Assembly: GCA_028343315.1 (NCBI GenBank)
Contig: JAOLYI010000006.1
Coordinates: forward strand, 1-39,494
DNA: 39,494 nt
Source: Candidatus Pelagibacter sp.
GTDB taxonomy: Bacteria > Pseudomonadota > Alphaproteobacteria > Pelagibacterales > Pelagibacteraceae
Reading direction: 5' to 3'
The position numbers were made by a program, and so were the translations under genes. Within the stretch, counting starts at the first letter, position 1. The number at the start of each line of letters is the position of its first letter. The notes below the pieces were generated by a model. It did no database searches and was not told the DNA's origin. It was given only the letters and a program-made list of their open reading frames with translations. This document shows positions 1 through 8,770 of the stretch, in pieces.

Positions 1-182
1 TCTACAGTTACCGCCACAAAAGATGAATTTTTTTTATTAAAGTTAGAAAGTTTTTTAATTTCTTTTAAGTTTATATTTCGAGGTGATTTTTTATAAAAAA
101 TAAAACCTAAAAAATTAACTTTAAGATCAATACATAATTGAACATCTCTGGTTATATTTAAACCACAAATTTTGATCTTCAT
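1..182 (-). CDS. trpF: Phosphoribosylanthranilate isomerase (N-terminal part, cut by window edge)
   Basis: About 60 N-terminal residues are visible, reading MKIKICGLNITRDVQLCIDL and onward. The opening K-I-C-G-L motif, with its catalytic cysteine, is the hallmark start of TrpF. This TIM-barrel enzyme isomerises N-(5'-phosphoribosyl)anthranilate in tryptophan synthesis. The gene runs off the left edge, so its C-terminus is not seen. Its ATG overlaps the pyrF stop codon by one base (TAATG), so it is the last visible gene of the long minus-strand operon and probably translationally coupled to pyrF. In alphaproteobacteria trpB and trpA commonly follow, which would lie outside the window. Confidence 0.9.
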   Translation of the reverse strand, partial: MKIKICGLNITRDVQLCIDLKVNFLGFIFYKKSPRNINLKEIKKLSNFNKKNSSFVAVTV

Positions 183-874
183 TATTCTAATTCTTTGATT
201 AATTTAGAAATGTTATTTTTAATACTTCCTTTAGCGATAATAGATCGTCCAACAACAAGAGCAGTGCTCCCATTTTTAAAGGCTTCTTTAGGCCCCATTA
301 CTCTTTTTTGATCCCCAGCACTATCACCTTTAAGCCGTATACCTGGTGTAATTATTTCACCCTTAAATACTTTTTTTACAAATTTTAAATCAGATCCCGC
401 ACAAACAATTCCATGACAACCACATTCTTTAGCTAGTAAAGTTTGCTTTTTAACCAATTCTTTTATCGATTTTGTATGACCAATTTTTTTTATAGATAAA
501 TTTGAAACACTTGTAAGAATAGTAACTAATAATATTTTAAGTTTTGGATTATTTTTTTTTGCAGATTTGACAACTGTTTTTATGGTCTCCTCTCCTGCAT
601 TAGCGTGCAATGTAATGTAGTTAATGTTATTTAGGTCTTTTAAAGATCTTATAGCAGCAGCACATGTCACTGGAATATCATTAAGTTTAAGATCTAAAAA
701 TATATTTTTTTTTTTTAGTTTAGAAATAAATTCTCGGCCACCTTTGGCATAAAAAAATTCTAAACCGAATTTGTATCCAATGTCTAATTTATTAGTTTTA
801 GTTTGTGCAATTATTTTTTTAACTTTACTAATTTTATTCGTATCACAAGCTATAAATATTTTTAGTTTTTTCAT
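182..874 (-). CDS. pyrF: Orotidine 5'-phosphate decarboxylase
   Basis: The 230-residue protein decarboxylates OMP to UMP, the last step of pyrimidine synthesis. The active-site signature is clear: D61, K63 and D66 in DLKLNDIPVT match the family DxKxxDI pattern. A phosphate-binding G-R near the C-terminus (ALVVGRSI) matches the usual end of the barrel. The length is normal. The ATG overlaps the ihfB stop by four bases (ATGA), and its own stop overlaps the trpF start. It is therefore embedded in the operon running from the RNase D-like gene down to trpF. Pairing pyrF with trpF is common in alphaproteobacteria; both handle phosphoribosyl-derived metabolites. Confidence 0.95.
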   Translation of the reverse strand: MKKLKIFIACDTNKISKVKKIIAQTKTNKLDIGYKFGLEFFYAKGGREFISKLKKKNIFLDLKLNDIPVTCAAAIRSLKDLNNINYITLHANAGEETIKTVVKSAKKNNPKLKILLVTILTSVSNLSIKKIGHTKSIKELVKKQTLLAKECGCHGIVCAGSDLKFVKKVFKGEIITPGIRLKGDSAGDQKRVMGPKEAFKNGSTALVVGRSIIAKGSIKNNISKLIKELE

Positions 875-1152
875 TCGTTAACTATTTTATTTAATTTTTT
901 TGATGGTTTAAATCTTACCTTAAAACGTTCTGGTTTATATATTAATTCATTAGTTGCTGGATTACGTGCATTAAAATTTTCTTTTAGCTTTTTAAGATAC
1001 CAACGTCCTAATCCACGTATTTCCAAGCTATTTCCTTTTATTAAAGCACTCGAAACAATTTTTGAAAAAATATTTATTACAGTTTCTAATTCTAATTGAT
1101 TAAGTTTTGGATTTTTTTCTTTAAGCTTTTTTATGAGCTTCGTGCGAGACAA
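871..1152 (-). CDS. ihfB: Integration host factor beta subunit (HU/IHF family)
   Basis: This 93-residue protein is a DNA-bending HU/IHF-family member. The N-terminal helices (SRTKLIKKLKEKN) are followed by the core EIRGLGRWYLKK, matching IHF-beta EIRGFG, and by the arm motif ARNPATNE with the intercalating proline. The reading frame has no ATG. The start is a TTG placed directly after the rpsA stop codon, and it aligns with the usual IHF-beta N-terminus. Position right after rpsA is conserved across proteobacteria and supports IhfB over plain HU. IHF normally works as a heterodimer with IhfA, which is not in this window. Confidence 0.88.
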   Translation of the reverse strand: MSRTKLIKKLKEKNPKLNQLELETVINIFSKIVSSALIKGNSLEIRGLGRWYLKKLKENFNARNPATNELIYKPERFKVRFKPSKKLNKIVNE

Positions 1153-2874
1153 TTATTTTTTCTTTTTATCTTTCTTACCAATGGCTTGTTTAAAAATTCC
1201 GGCAAGTGTAGCCCCTGATTTTGTAGCTCCTTCACCAAATTTAGCAATTAAGGATTTTTCTTCATCTATCTGAGCAGCTTTTACACTTAGCTTTATCCTT
1301 CTTGATGTTAAATCAAGCTCAGTTATTTTAGCATCCAAAGCGTTATCTTTTGAAAAAACTTCAGGTCTGGCATCTGCAGTGTCTTTAGCTAGATCAGATT
1401 TTTTTATTGTAATAATTAATTTTTTATCCTGATCTATAGCCACTCTTACTCCAGTTTTTAAAACTTCATGAATCCTAGTGGTGATAACGTCTCCAACTTT
1501 TTTTCCGTTATCTTTAAACCAATTTAAAGGATCTCTTTCCATTGCTCTTTTTGAGAACCTAATTTTTTCATCTTTGACCTCTATAATCTTTACACTTATT
1601 ATTTCATTTTTCTTAAATTTTTTAAGATCTTCAATATTTTCTTGATAAGATATTTCTTTATAATGCAACATTCCTGATAATTTTGTTTCAACTAAATCAC
1701 CAAATATAGCTTTATCTGTAATATTATTAATTTTGATCTTAACTTCTTTACCAATTTGCTCTTTAATTTTATCCCATGGATTGTTTGTAGTAGCTTTGTA
1801 AGATAACGAAATTCTTTTTGTATCTTTATCAATATTAACAATTTTAAATTTTATTTTCTGAGAAACAGATAGAACCTTGCTAGGTTTAATATTTCTATTA
1901 GTCCAATCTAGTTCTGAACTATGTATTAAGCCTTCTACACCATCTTCAATTTTAACAAAGCATCCATAATCCATTATTTTAGTTACTACACCCTCATAAA
2001 TTTCCCCAATTTCATATTTTTTTTCTAAATTTTCGTAAGGATTTTCTGTAAGTGCTTTAACAGACGCTGAAACTCTATTGGTTTCTTTATCAATTTTTGT
2101 AATCTTAACTCTTATTTTCTGCCCAATAGTTACTAAGTCTGATGGCTTTTTCACACGCCCATGACTTAGATCTGAAACATGAAGCAATGCATCAATTCCA
2201 TTTATATCTAAAAAGATACCCCAATCTGTAGTTGCTTTAACGATCGCATCTTCAATTATATCGCCTTCTTTAATATTTTTAAGAGCTTCAATAATTTCAG
2301 CATTTTTACTTTTTTCTAATACTGCTCTTCTGGAAACACAAACGTTACCGCGATTTTTATCTATCCTTGTAGCTATCACTTTAACTGGTGTATTAAAAAG
2401 ATGGTCTACTCGTTTAAGAGGTTTAACGTCAATTTGAGAAGAAGGCATAAAACATGGTAGACCCTCAACTGTTGTGATAAAGCCACCTTTTACTTTTCCT
2501 GTTATATAACCTGTCATCTCTTCTTGAGTTTCGAATACTTTTTCTAATTTTTTCCAGGCTTTCATTTTTCTAGCTTTATCTCTAGAAATAACTATTTCAC
2601 CTTTAAAACTCTCTATTCTTTCAAGGTACACATCTATTGAAGACCCAACTTTTATTTTAGATAGTTCATCATCATTCTTAAATTCTTCAACAGGTATCAT
2701 TCCCTCCATTTTAGCTTTACAGTCTACTATAATAAAGTTTTTTGTAATTTCAGTAACAGTAGCTTTAATAATTTCGTTCTCTTTAAGCTTTCTATCTTTG
2801 AAGTCTTGATCTAATAGGTTTTGGAATTCTTTTTGGGAAGAACTTGTTTTTTTGAGGTCTTGTTCATTTAACAT
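1153..2874 (-). CDS. rpsA: 30S ribosomal protein S1
   Basis: The 573-residue protein carries tandem S1 RNA-binding domains and helps mRNA bind the 30S subunit. Domains begin near residues 35, 117, 205, 290, 375 and 460. The third and fourth are the clearest, with phrases such as WGIFLDINGIDALLHVSDLS and the closely related YGCFVKIEDGVEGLIHSSEL. The C-terminus is lysine-rich (GKKDKKKK). Length is typical for alphaproteobacterial S1. It sits between cmk (3-base gap) and ihfB (no gap), the classical cmk-rpsA-ihfB arrangement. With Shine-Dalgarno sequences weak at many genes here, S1-dependent initiation is likely important; that is an inference. Confidence 0.96.
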   Translation of the reverse strand: MLNEQDLKKTSSSQKEFQNLLDQDFKDRKLKENEIIKATVTEITKNFIIVDCKAKMEGMIPVEEFKNDDELSKIKVGSSIDVYLERIESFKGEIVISRDKARKMKAWKKLEKVFETQEEMTGYITGKVKGGFITTVEGLPCFMPSSQIDVKPLKRVDHLFNTPVKVIATRIDKNRGNVCVSRRAVLEKSKNAEIIEALKNIKEGDIIEDAIVKATTDWGIFLDINGIDALLHVSDLSHGRVKKPSDLVTIGQKIRVKITKIDKETNRVSASVKALTENPYENLEKKYEIGEIYEGVVTKIMDYGCFVKIEDGVEGLIHSSELDWTNRNIKPSKVLSVSQKIKFKIVNIDKDTKRISLSYKATTNNPWDKIKEQIGKEVKIKINNITDKAIFGDLVETKLSGMLHYKEISYQENIEDLKKFKKNEIISVKIIEVKDEKIRFSKRAMERDPLNWFKDNGKKVGDVITTRIHEVLKTGVRVAIDQDKKLIITIKKSDLAKDTADARPEVFSKDNALDAKITELDLTSRRIKLSVKAAQIDEEKSLIAKFGEGATKSGATLAGIFKQAIGKKDKKKK

Positions 2875-2877
2875 ATA

Positions 2878-3531
2878 TTATTTTTCTAAAACCTTTTGAA
2901 CGCATCTAGACATTTTTTTTAACATAGCTTGTTTATTTAGTTTTCCGGTGTCGATTACTACCGAATCTCTATGTTTAAGTAAAGGGGAGTTTTTCCTCTT
3001 TGTGTCTGATATATTCCTAATTCTTAAGGCTTTTTTAACATCTAAAAGCTTTACATTCATATTTATTTTTTTTAATTCCTTGTATCTTCTAGTTGCAGCA
3101 ATATTTATACTGCATTTAAAAAAAAATTTAACATTTGAGTTTGGAAGAATTTTTGTAGAAATATCTCTACCTTCGATACAGCAATTTTTATATTTCTTAG
3201 AAAAATTAACTTGGAATTTTTTTAATATTTCTCTTACACTTTTAATTTTAGCAATGATAGCACTGTATTCTGAAATTTTAGGTGTTTGTAAATTAATTCT
3301 TTCTAATTTTTTATAGTTTAGATTTTTAAATGCTAATTTTAAAAATTTAATTTTATTTTTTGGCTTATAATTCAGGAGCAAGTAACCTGCATACCTATAC
3401 AACAAGCCAGACGAAAGAAATTTTAATTTATATTTTTTTGCGATCATTTTTGCTCCAGTAGATTTACCTGTAGCAGCGCCACCATCACATGAAATTTGTA
3501 ATTTTTTATTTTTGTATTTCAAAATTTGCAC
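2878..3531 (-). CDS. cmk: Cytidylate kinase
   Basis: The 217-residue protein phosphorylates CMP and dCMP using ATP. A P-loop is present at about residues 17-25 (GGAATGKST, a variant of GPxGxGKST). The substrate motif CIEGRDISTKILPNS and the lid-like RNISDTKRKNSPL follow as in bacterial CMP kinases. No ATG precedes the P-loop in frame. The likely start is GTG at 3529-3531, which overlaps the end of aroA by 26 bases; a TTG three codons later is possible. The aroA-cmk-rpsA order is widespread in proteobacteria. The protein is slightly shorter than the E. coli enzyme. Confidence 0.93.
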   Translation of the reverse strand: MQILKYKNKKLQISCDGGAATGKSTGAKMIAKKYKLKFLSSGLLYRYAGYLLLNYKPKNKIKFLKLAFKNLNYKKLERINLQTPKISEYSAIIAKIKSVREILKKFQVNFSKKYKNCCIEGRDISTKILPNSNVKFFFKCSINIAATRRYKELKKINMNVKLLDVKKALRIRNISDTKRKNSPLLKHRDSVVIDTGKLNKQAMLKKMSRCVQKVLEK

Positions 3532-4852
3532 CTAATAATTTCATAGTTTTTAAAAACGAGGGTGAGGAAGTGTTGACTGTTTCAAAATTCTTTATCTTAG
3601 TTTTTGCACCAGTCAATATGGATAGAATAAATGATGACATACATATTCGATGATCTCCAAGCATTGGAACTAAAATTGTTTTTTTCTCTGCATTGAACAA
3701 ACCCTTTCCAAAAATTTTTATTTTATCCTTTGTGTATAGACTTTTAACATTCAATTGTTTTAAAATTTTTTGCATTTCTTTTATTCTATTGCTTTCTTTA
3801 TTAGCTAAATTCTCAATACCTTTAAATACAGATGTTCCTTTCGTTAGCGCTGCGATAACAAATAAAATAGGATACTCATCAGTCGAATTAACGTAGTATT
3901 CTTTTGTTCCTCTAATAGGTCTTATTTTTGAGCTAGAGATATAAATATCTCCTCTAACTTCATTATTCTCTTTTTTTAAATTTTTAAAATTAATTTTTGC
4001 ACCATATTTTTTTAATAATTTATAAAAACCTGTTCTTGTAGGGTTAAGTCCAACATTTTTAATTTTCAATTTTGAGTCATTATTCATTAAAGTGAGTGCT
4101 GAAAAAAATGCAGCAGACGATGGATCTCCTGGGACATTAATTTTAAGTGGATTAAGTTTTTTTCCTCCAATTACTTCAATTATTTTTTTTCTATTGCCAT
4201 TAATCTTTATTGCATTGTTATTTTTAAATAAAATATTTTCAGTATGATTGCGGCTAAAAGATTTTTCTATAATTTTTGTAACCCCTAAAGTATTTAAACC
4301 AGCTAAAATAACAGCACTTTTTAATTGAGCTGAAACACCTGCTTTATAGGTTATTCTTATCGGCATTGCTGAAGAAATAATCTTTAATGGAAAATTTATT
4401 TTTCTTTTTGGTAAAAATTGAGCTCCAAATTCAGACATTAGTTCAATTAGTTTTTTCATACTCCTTTTATTAAGAGAACTATCGCCTTTGACATTTACCT
4501 CAATATTAGGTGTTGTTGATAGCATCCCTATTAAAAGTCTAGCTAAGGTCCCCGAATTTCCAAAATTAAGAGTAGAATTTTTTTTTATACGTAATGAGCC
4601 TAGACCCTTACCATAGATAAGAAATTGTTTATTACCTGTTTTATTAATTTTGACGCCTAGTTTTCTTAAACACATTATTGTTGATAATACATCTTCTGAC
4701 TCTAAAACATTTTTAGCTACGGAAACATTATGTGCAATAGCACCAATTAAAAAACTACGTATTGAAATTGATTTGTCTGAGTCGACATTAATAGTTTTAT
4801 TAAAAGGCTTAACTTTACTGTTTACGGTTACACTAAAACTTTTTTGAGACAT
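3506..4852 (-). CDS. aroA: 5-enolpyruvylshikimate-3-phosphate synthase
   Basis: The enzyme joins shikimate-3-phosphate and phosphoenolpyruvate in the shikimate pathway. Visible family motifs include SDKSISIRS near the N-terminus (usual form GDKSISHR), GNSGTLARLL for the PEP-binding loop, the central GDPSSAAFF, and DHRICMSSF near the C-terminus. I chose the ATG at 4852 (MSQKSFSV, 448 residues). An ATG at 4879 adds nine residues but would overlap lptB by 20 bases. The gene lies seven bases after lptB and overlaps cmk. LPNS, GNSG and DHR positions all fit a full-length enzyme. Confidence 0.94.
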   Translation of the reverse strand: MSQKSFSVTVNSKVKPFNKTINVDSDKSISIRSFLIGAIAHNVSVAKNVLESEDVLSTIMCLRKLGVKINKTGNKQFLIYGKGLGSLRIKKNSTLNFGNSGTLARLLIGMLSTTPNIEVNVKGDSSLNKRSMKKLIELMSEFGAQFLPKRKINFPLKIISSAMPIRITYKAGVSAQLKSAVILAGLNTLGVTKIIEKSFSRNHTENILFKNNNAIKINGNRKKIIEVIGGKKLNPLKINVPGDPSSAAFFSALTLMNNDSKLKIKNVGLNPTRTGFYKLLKKYGAKINFKNLKKENNEVRGDIYISSSKIRPIRGTKEYYVNSTDEYPILFVIAALTKGTSVFKGIENLANKESNRIKEMQKILKQLNVKSLYTKDKIKIFGKGLFNAEKKTILVPMLGDHRICMSSFILSILTGAKTKIKNFETVNTSSPSFLKTMKLLGANFEIQK

Positions 4853-4859
4853 TGTTTTG

Positions 4860-5615
4860 TTATGAATAATCTGAACCAAAGTAATGCTGTATTGCTTTTG
4901 AAGATTTGAGAATTTCTCTGGAAGTTCCCTGTGCGATAATGGTTTGCTCCCCTAAAACATAGTTTCTATCGGTAATATCAAATAAATTTTTAACATTATG
5001 ATCCGTTACTAATATTGCTGTTCCACTTGATTGAATTTTCAATATGTATTTTTGTATATCTTGTATCACCAAAGGATCTAGAGCAGCTAACGGTTCATCA
5101 AGCAAAACAATTTTTGGTTTATTTATCATTACTCTTGCCATCATTAATCGTCTTATCTCACCCCCCGATAATACCGATGCGTTTAATGACCTTAAATGTT
5201 GCAAATTAAATTCATCAAGCAGTTTTTCAGTAATAGATTTCTGAATTTCTAAATTTTTTATGGTTATTTGGGCTACACCTAAAATATTATCATAAACTGA
5301 CATATCAAAAACACTTCTTTGCTGAGGTAGATATCCAAGACCTTCTTTAGATCTTAGATGGATAGGTACTTCTTCAATTGGTTTGTTGTTTAGATAAATT
5401 TTTCCGCCATCAACAGCTTGTTCGCCAATACACATTGAAAACAATGTTGTTTTACCACAACCATTTGGACCAAGAATACCTACACACTCTCCAGGAAACA
5501 CACTCAAAGAAAGTTTTTTAAGTATCGGCCTTCCATCAAACGATTTACTCAAATCTTTAATTTCAAAAATAGGCCTGTCTTTATTAAACTTTATAATTCT
5601 GAATTTTTTTTTCAT
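4860..5615 (-). CDS. lptB: LPS export ABC transporter ATP-binding protein
   Basis: The 251-residue cytoplasmic ATPase powers lipopolysaccharide extraction by LptB2FGC. Walker A is at residues 49-56 (GPNGCGKT), the Q-loop at YLPQQRSVF, the ABC signature LSGGE at 149-153, and Walker B with catalytic Glu at IVLLDEP (169-175). The YLPQQRSVFDMSVYDNI stretch is typical of LptB rather than of amino-acid importers. Its ATG overlaps the lptC stop by four bases (ATGA), which ties it to the Lpt system. No permease (lptF or lptG) lies in this window. lptA would usually precede lptB and is absent here. Confidence 0.93.
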   Translation of the reverse strand: MKKKFRIIKFNKDRPIFEIKDLSKSFDGRPILKKLSLSVFPGECVGILGPNGCGKTTLFSMCIGEQAVDGGKIYLNNKPIEEVPIHLRSKEGLGYLPQQRSVFDMSVYDNILGVAQITIKNLEIQKSITEKLLDEFNLQHLRSLNASVLSGGEIRRLMMARVMINKPKIVLLDEPLAALDPLVIQDIQKYILKIQSSGTAILVTDHNVKNLFDITDRNYVLGEQTIIAQGTSREILKSSKAIQHYFGSDYS

Positions 5616-6211
5616 TTTAAATTAATATCGGCATTGATTTTATTATTTTTGTAGCTTGCAATATCAAGAGTATTTTTTTTTATATCAAAAAAAAGCTCAT
5701 CAGCAAACATTTCACCTTTAATATCTAGTATATGGACATCTTCAGTTAATTTTAAATAGTTTTTTGAGTTATTATATTCTGCTTTTTGAGCAAAAAGTTC
5801 ACCATTTTTATAAAAAGCTTCAACGTCTTTAATAAAAATAATATCTAGAGTTTTGTTATTATATATGCCCTTGTGGGATTTTACATTTAAAGTAGTTCCA
5901 TCATTAAAATAAAAAATTCCATTAACGCCTTTCATTTTTATTGAGTTTTGATTAATTTTATCTGTTTTAGCTTCTTTAGATTTTAAAACATATCTATTAC
6001 CATTTAAATCTATCCCTGAATATTCAATATTAAAAAATACATCAACATCTTGGTTTTTATCATCTAGATTTTTTTCGATTTTTTCTTGTAAAGTTTTTGA
6101 GACAATTTCTTTGTTATTATTGTTAAAATTATAAGTATAAAAAATAATTATGATACTAAATATTATTAAAAAAATTTGAGCTATAAGTAATTTTTTTTTT
6201 CTTTGGGTCAT
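5612..6211 (-). CDS. lptC: LPS export protein, LptC family
   Basis: The 199-residue protein has an N-terminal signal anchor (about residues 8-27, IAQIFLIIFSIIIIFYTYNF) and a periplasmic region rich in beta strands. Phrases such as YVLKSKEAK, GVNGIFYFNDGTTLNVKSHKG and AEYNNSKNYLKL fit the LptC/OstA-type jellyroll. LptC takes lipopolysaccharide from LptB2FG and hands it to LptA. Sequence recognition is moderate, but the setting between kdsD and lptB makes the call firm. It overlaps kdsD by four bases and lptB by four bases. It is too short to contain a fused LptA domain. Confidence 0.85.
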   Translation of the reverse strand: MTQRKKKLLIAQIFLIIFSIIIIFYTYNFNNNNKEIVSKTLQEKIEKNLDDKNQDVDVFFNIEYSGIDLNGNRYVLKSKEAKTDKINQNSIKMKGVNGIFYFNDGTTLNVKSHKGIYNNKTLDIIFIKDVEAFYKNGELFAQKAEYNNSKNYLKLTEDVHILDIKGEMFADELFFDIKKNTLDIASYKNNKINADINLK

Positions 6212-7185
6212 TTGATACCACTTTGCAATAGAGAATGAATGTGAATAACACCTATTAATGTTTTGTAATTTTTATCATAGTTTTTTTCAGAAACCACAAG
6301 CAGGCTAGTTATTTTTTTTTCATTCATAATTGCCAAAGCTTTTGATGCTGGCATATTTTCATTCACAACAAAGGGATTTTTTCTGATAAATTTTTCAATC
6401 TTAGTTTTTGACGTAGAACTATTTAGGTATCTTCTTAAATCACCGTCAGTCAAAATGCCGAATATATATTTTTTTTTAAGAAAAACTATTATACCAAGTT
6501 TTTTTTTATTCATAACCTTAAGAACATCTTTAAACGTTTTATTGTAATTAATAATAGGCAACTTTTTACCTGTGATCATAATATCTTTTGCTAAAAGAAG
6601 TGAGTTACCAATATTGCCCCCGGGGTGAAATATTTTAAATTTCTCCCTAGAAAAATTTCTTTGCTGCATTACAGTTGTCGCTAAACAGTCTCCAAGCAAT
6701 AAAGTTATTGAAGTACTTGAGGTTGGTACCATTCCTGTTATGTCAGACTCTTTTACTTTTGGTAATATTAGCTTTATATCACTTGCTTTAAGTAAAACGC
6801 TATCTGGTTTTGACGCAACACCAATAATTTTTATACGGTATCTATTGGCATATTTTAGCATGTTATTTAATTCAGAAGTGTTTCCTGAGTAGGAAAAAAT
6901 AATTAATATATCTTTTTTTTCAATTTGGCCCATGTCACCGTGTAAAGCCTGAGCGGGATCACAAAAAAAACTTGGAATTCCTACACTTGAAAAAGTAGCT
7001 GAAATTTTTCTTGCGATCAAACCAGATTTTCCAATTCCAGCAAAGATAACTTTACCTTTGCAATTCAAAATTAGATCAACTGCTTTGGTGAAAGAAGAAT
7101 TAAAAACCTTTTTGATTTTTTTTAATTCATTAATTTGAATACTAGCTGATTTTTTAGCAAAAGAGATGTAATTTTTTTTATGCAT
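6208..7185 (-). CDS. kdsD: Arabinose-5-phosphate isomerase (KdsD/KpsF family)
   Basis: The 325-residue protein converts ribulose-5-phosphate to arabinose-5-phosphate, the first step of Kdo synthesis. An SIS sugar-isomerase domain occupies roughly residues 35-175, with GIGKSGLIARKISATFSS and the family-typical ALHGDMGQI. Two CBS domains follow (about 205-260 and 270-325), including GILTDGDLRRY. This SIS-CBS-CBS layout is that of KdsD/KpsF. The ATG overlaps the upstream exonuclease stop by one base, and the C-terminus overlaps lptC. Together with kdsB at 28046 it indicates that the cell makes Kdo. No kdsC neighbour is present. Confidence 0.92.
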   Translation of the reverse strand: MHKKNYISFAKKSASIQINELKKIKKVFNSSFTKAVDLILNCKGKVIFAGIGKSGLIARKISATFSSVGIPSFFCDPAQALHGDMGQIEKKDILIIFSYSGNTSELNNMLKYANRYRIKIIGVASKPDSVLLKASDIKLILPKVKESDITGMVPTSSTSITLLLGDCLATTVMQQRNFSREKFKIFHPGGNIGNSLLLAKDIMITGKKLPIINYNKTFKDVLKVMNKKKLGIIVFLKKKYIFGILTDGDLRRYLNSSTSKTKIEKFIRKNPFVVNENMPASKALAIMNEKKITSLLVVSEKNYDKNYKTLIGVIHIHSLLQSGIK

Positions 7186-7808
7186 TAATGTTCAAAAATA
7201 TCAAATTTAAATCCAGTTTGATCTAGCGCTACCCTTGTATCCAAGAACTCAAGACATTTCTCAAAAATATCTATTCTTTTTTCACGTATAAGCATTTTTT
7301 CTAATTCAGTTTTAATTTTATGTAAATAGATAACATCATTTGCTGCGTACTCTAATTGCTTATCGGTAAGTTCATCGATGTCTTTATTCCAATCACTACT
7401 GCCTTGTCTTTTATCTAATGATTTATTACAAAATTCTTGAACTAAATTCTTTAAACCATGACTATCCGTATAAGTTCTGACTATTTTAGACGCAATTTTA
7501 GTATCAAAAATATTTTTTATTTTACACTTTAAAAAAAATTCCAAAGCATTTTTGTCAAATCTTAAAAAGTGACCAATTTTTAAAATTTTTTCATTCTCTA
7601 AAACAGATACTAAATTTGGTGCTTTAAAATTATCTTTGTTTGGTTGAATTATGTAGACATTTCCTTTGTTGTCGCAAATTTGAATTAGGCTTAATTTATC
7701 TCTTTCAGGAATTTGAAGCCCTGTTGCCTCAGTATCTATTGCAATACTGTTTTTTAACGAATTAGCAATCTCTGAAGTTATGTCCTCTTTAAACTTAGTT
7801 ATTTTCAT
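7185..7808 (-). CDS. Ribonuclease D-like 3'-5' exonuclease
   Basis: The 207-residue protein is a DEDDy exonuclease domain without the C-terminal HRDC domains of full RNase D. Visible motifs are Exo I AIDTEATGL (D and E), Exo II around GHFLRFDKNAL, and Exo III YAANDVIYLHKI (Y and D). Short RNase D-like proteins of this size are common in alphaproteobacteria and are often placed near kdsD and lptC. I chose the ATG at 7808 (MKITKFKED). A longer start at 7850 would run into the divergent gene at 7829. It is the first gene of the minus-strand operon. Confidence 0.88.
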   Translation of the reverse strand: MKITKFKEDITSEIANSLKNSIAIDTEATGLQIPERDKLSLIQICDNKGNVYIIQPNKDNFKAPNLVSVLENEKILKIGHFLRFDKNALEFFLKCKIKNIFDTKIASKIVRTYTDSHGLKNLVQEFCNKSLDKRQGSSDWNKDIDELTDKQLEYAANDVIYLHKIKTELEKMLIREKRIDIFEKCLEFLDTRVALDQTGFKFDIFEH

Positions 7809-7828
7809 ATATAAGTGTTTTAAATACC

Positions 7829-8770
7829 ATGAAAAATCAAATTTGCACAATCTTAGGTGGTGGGGGTTTTATAGGCAGATATCTTGTTCGAAATTTGACT
7901 AAGAAAAACTTCAGATGCATCATTTCTACAAGAAAAGCCTTTCAAAAAGGCTATCTAAAAACACAAGCTACACCTGGAGCGATAGAATTAGTCGACTGGA
8001 ACCCAAAAAACTTTTCTGAGTTGAAAGAAGTTATAAAAAGTTCTGATGTTGTTATTAATTTGATCGGCATTCTTTATGAGACAAGAAAACAAAAATTTTA
8101 CAATATTCATTCAAGTATCCCCGAAGCAGTTGCTAAAATTTGTTCAGAGTCAGGTGTTAAAAAATTTATTAATATTTCAGCGATAGGCGCTAACGAAAAC
8201 TCAAAATCTCTTTATCAAAAATCAAAACATCTTGGTGAATTTAATGCACTAAATAATTTTAAAAATACCGTAATAATTAGACCAAGTGTTGTTTGTGGAA
8301 CAGAAGATAATTTTACAAATCTTTTTTCCAAATTAAGTATTTTACCTGTTATTCCCGTTGTTGGAATAAATTATAAGTTTCAACCTATTTTAGTAACTGA
8401 TGTTGCTGATGCAATTGTTCAAGCAATAATAACAAAAGACAACGAAGGAAAAATTTATGAAATTGGCGGACCAAAAATTATAAGCTTTGGAGATATGGTT
8501 AAATCAATTTTAAAAACAATAAATAAAAAAAGGTTAATTGTGCAAATGCCTATGTCCATTGCAAAAATTCAAAGCACTATAACCGACTTATTACCTATCC
8601 CTCCAATTTTAACCAAGGATCAGTGCGAAATTTTATCAGAAGCAGATAATGTAGTTTCAAACAATCAATTAACTTTAAAAGATTTAGATATCAACCCTTC
8701 AAATGTTGAAGAAGCTATGAAGAAATGGTTGTGGAGATATAAAGACGGCGGTGAGTTCGCAAAAGCTTAA
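7829..8770 (+). CDS. NAD(P)-binding protein, complex I NDUFA9-like
   Basis: This 313-residue protein is an atypical short-chain dehydrogenase with an N-terminal Rossmann fold, GGGGFIGRYLV at residues 9-19. The following VVINLIGILYE, FINISAIGAN and VIIRPSVVCG segments match the family of mitochondrial complex I subunit NDUFA9 and its alphaproteobacterial relatives. The catalytic YxxxK is reduced to a YQKSKHLGE context, which retains Tyr and Lys. Role in complex I assembly or stability is inferred from the family and not shown here. It begins 20 bases from the divergent exonuclease start and is followed directly, with no gap, by the SMR-like gene. Confidence 0.82.
   Translation: MKNQICTILGGGGFIGRYLVRNLTKKNFRCIISTRKAFQKGYLKTQATPGAIELVDWNPKNFSELKEVIKSSDVVINLIGILYETRKQKFYNIHSSIPEAVAKICSESGVKKFINISAIGANENSKSLYQKSKHLGEFNALNNFKNTVIIRPSVVCGTEDNFTNLFSKLSILPVIPVVGINYKFQPILVTDVADAIVQAIITKDNEGKIYEIGGPKIISFGDMVKSILKTINKKRLIVQMPMSIAKIQSTITDLLPIPPILTKDQCEILSEADNVVSNNQLTLKDLDINPSNVEEAMKKWLWRYKDGGEFAKA

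Noticed and set aside
2948..3316. 122-codon open frame on the plus strand
   Set aside because: It lies wholly opposite cmk, which has clear motifs; it is a low-complexity antisense frame caused by AT-rich codons.
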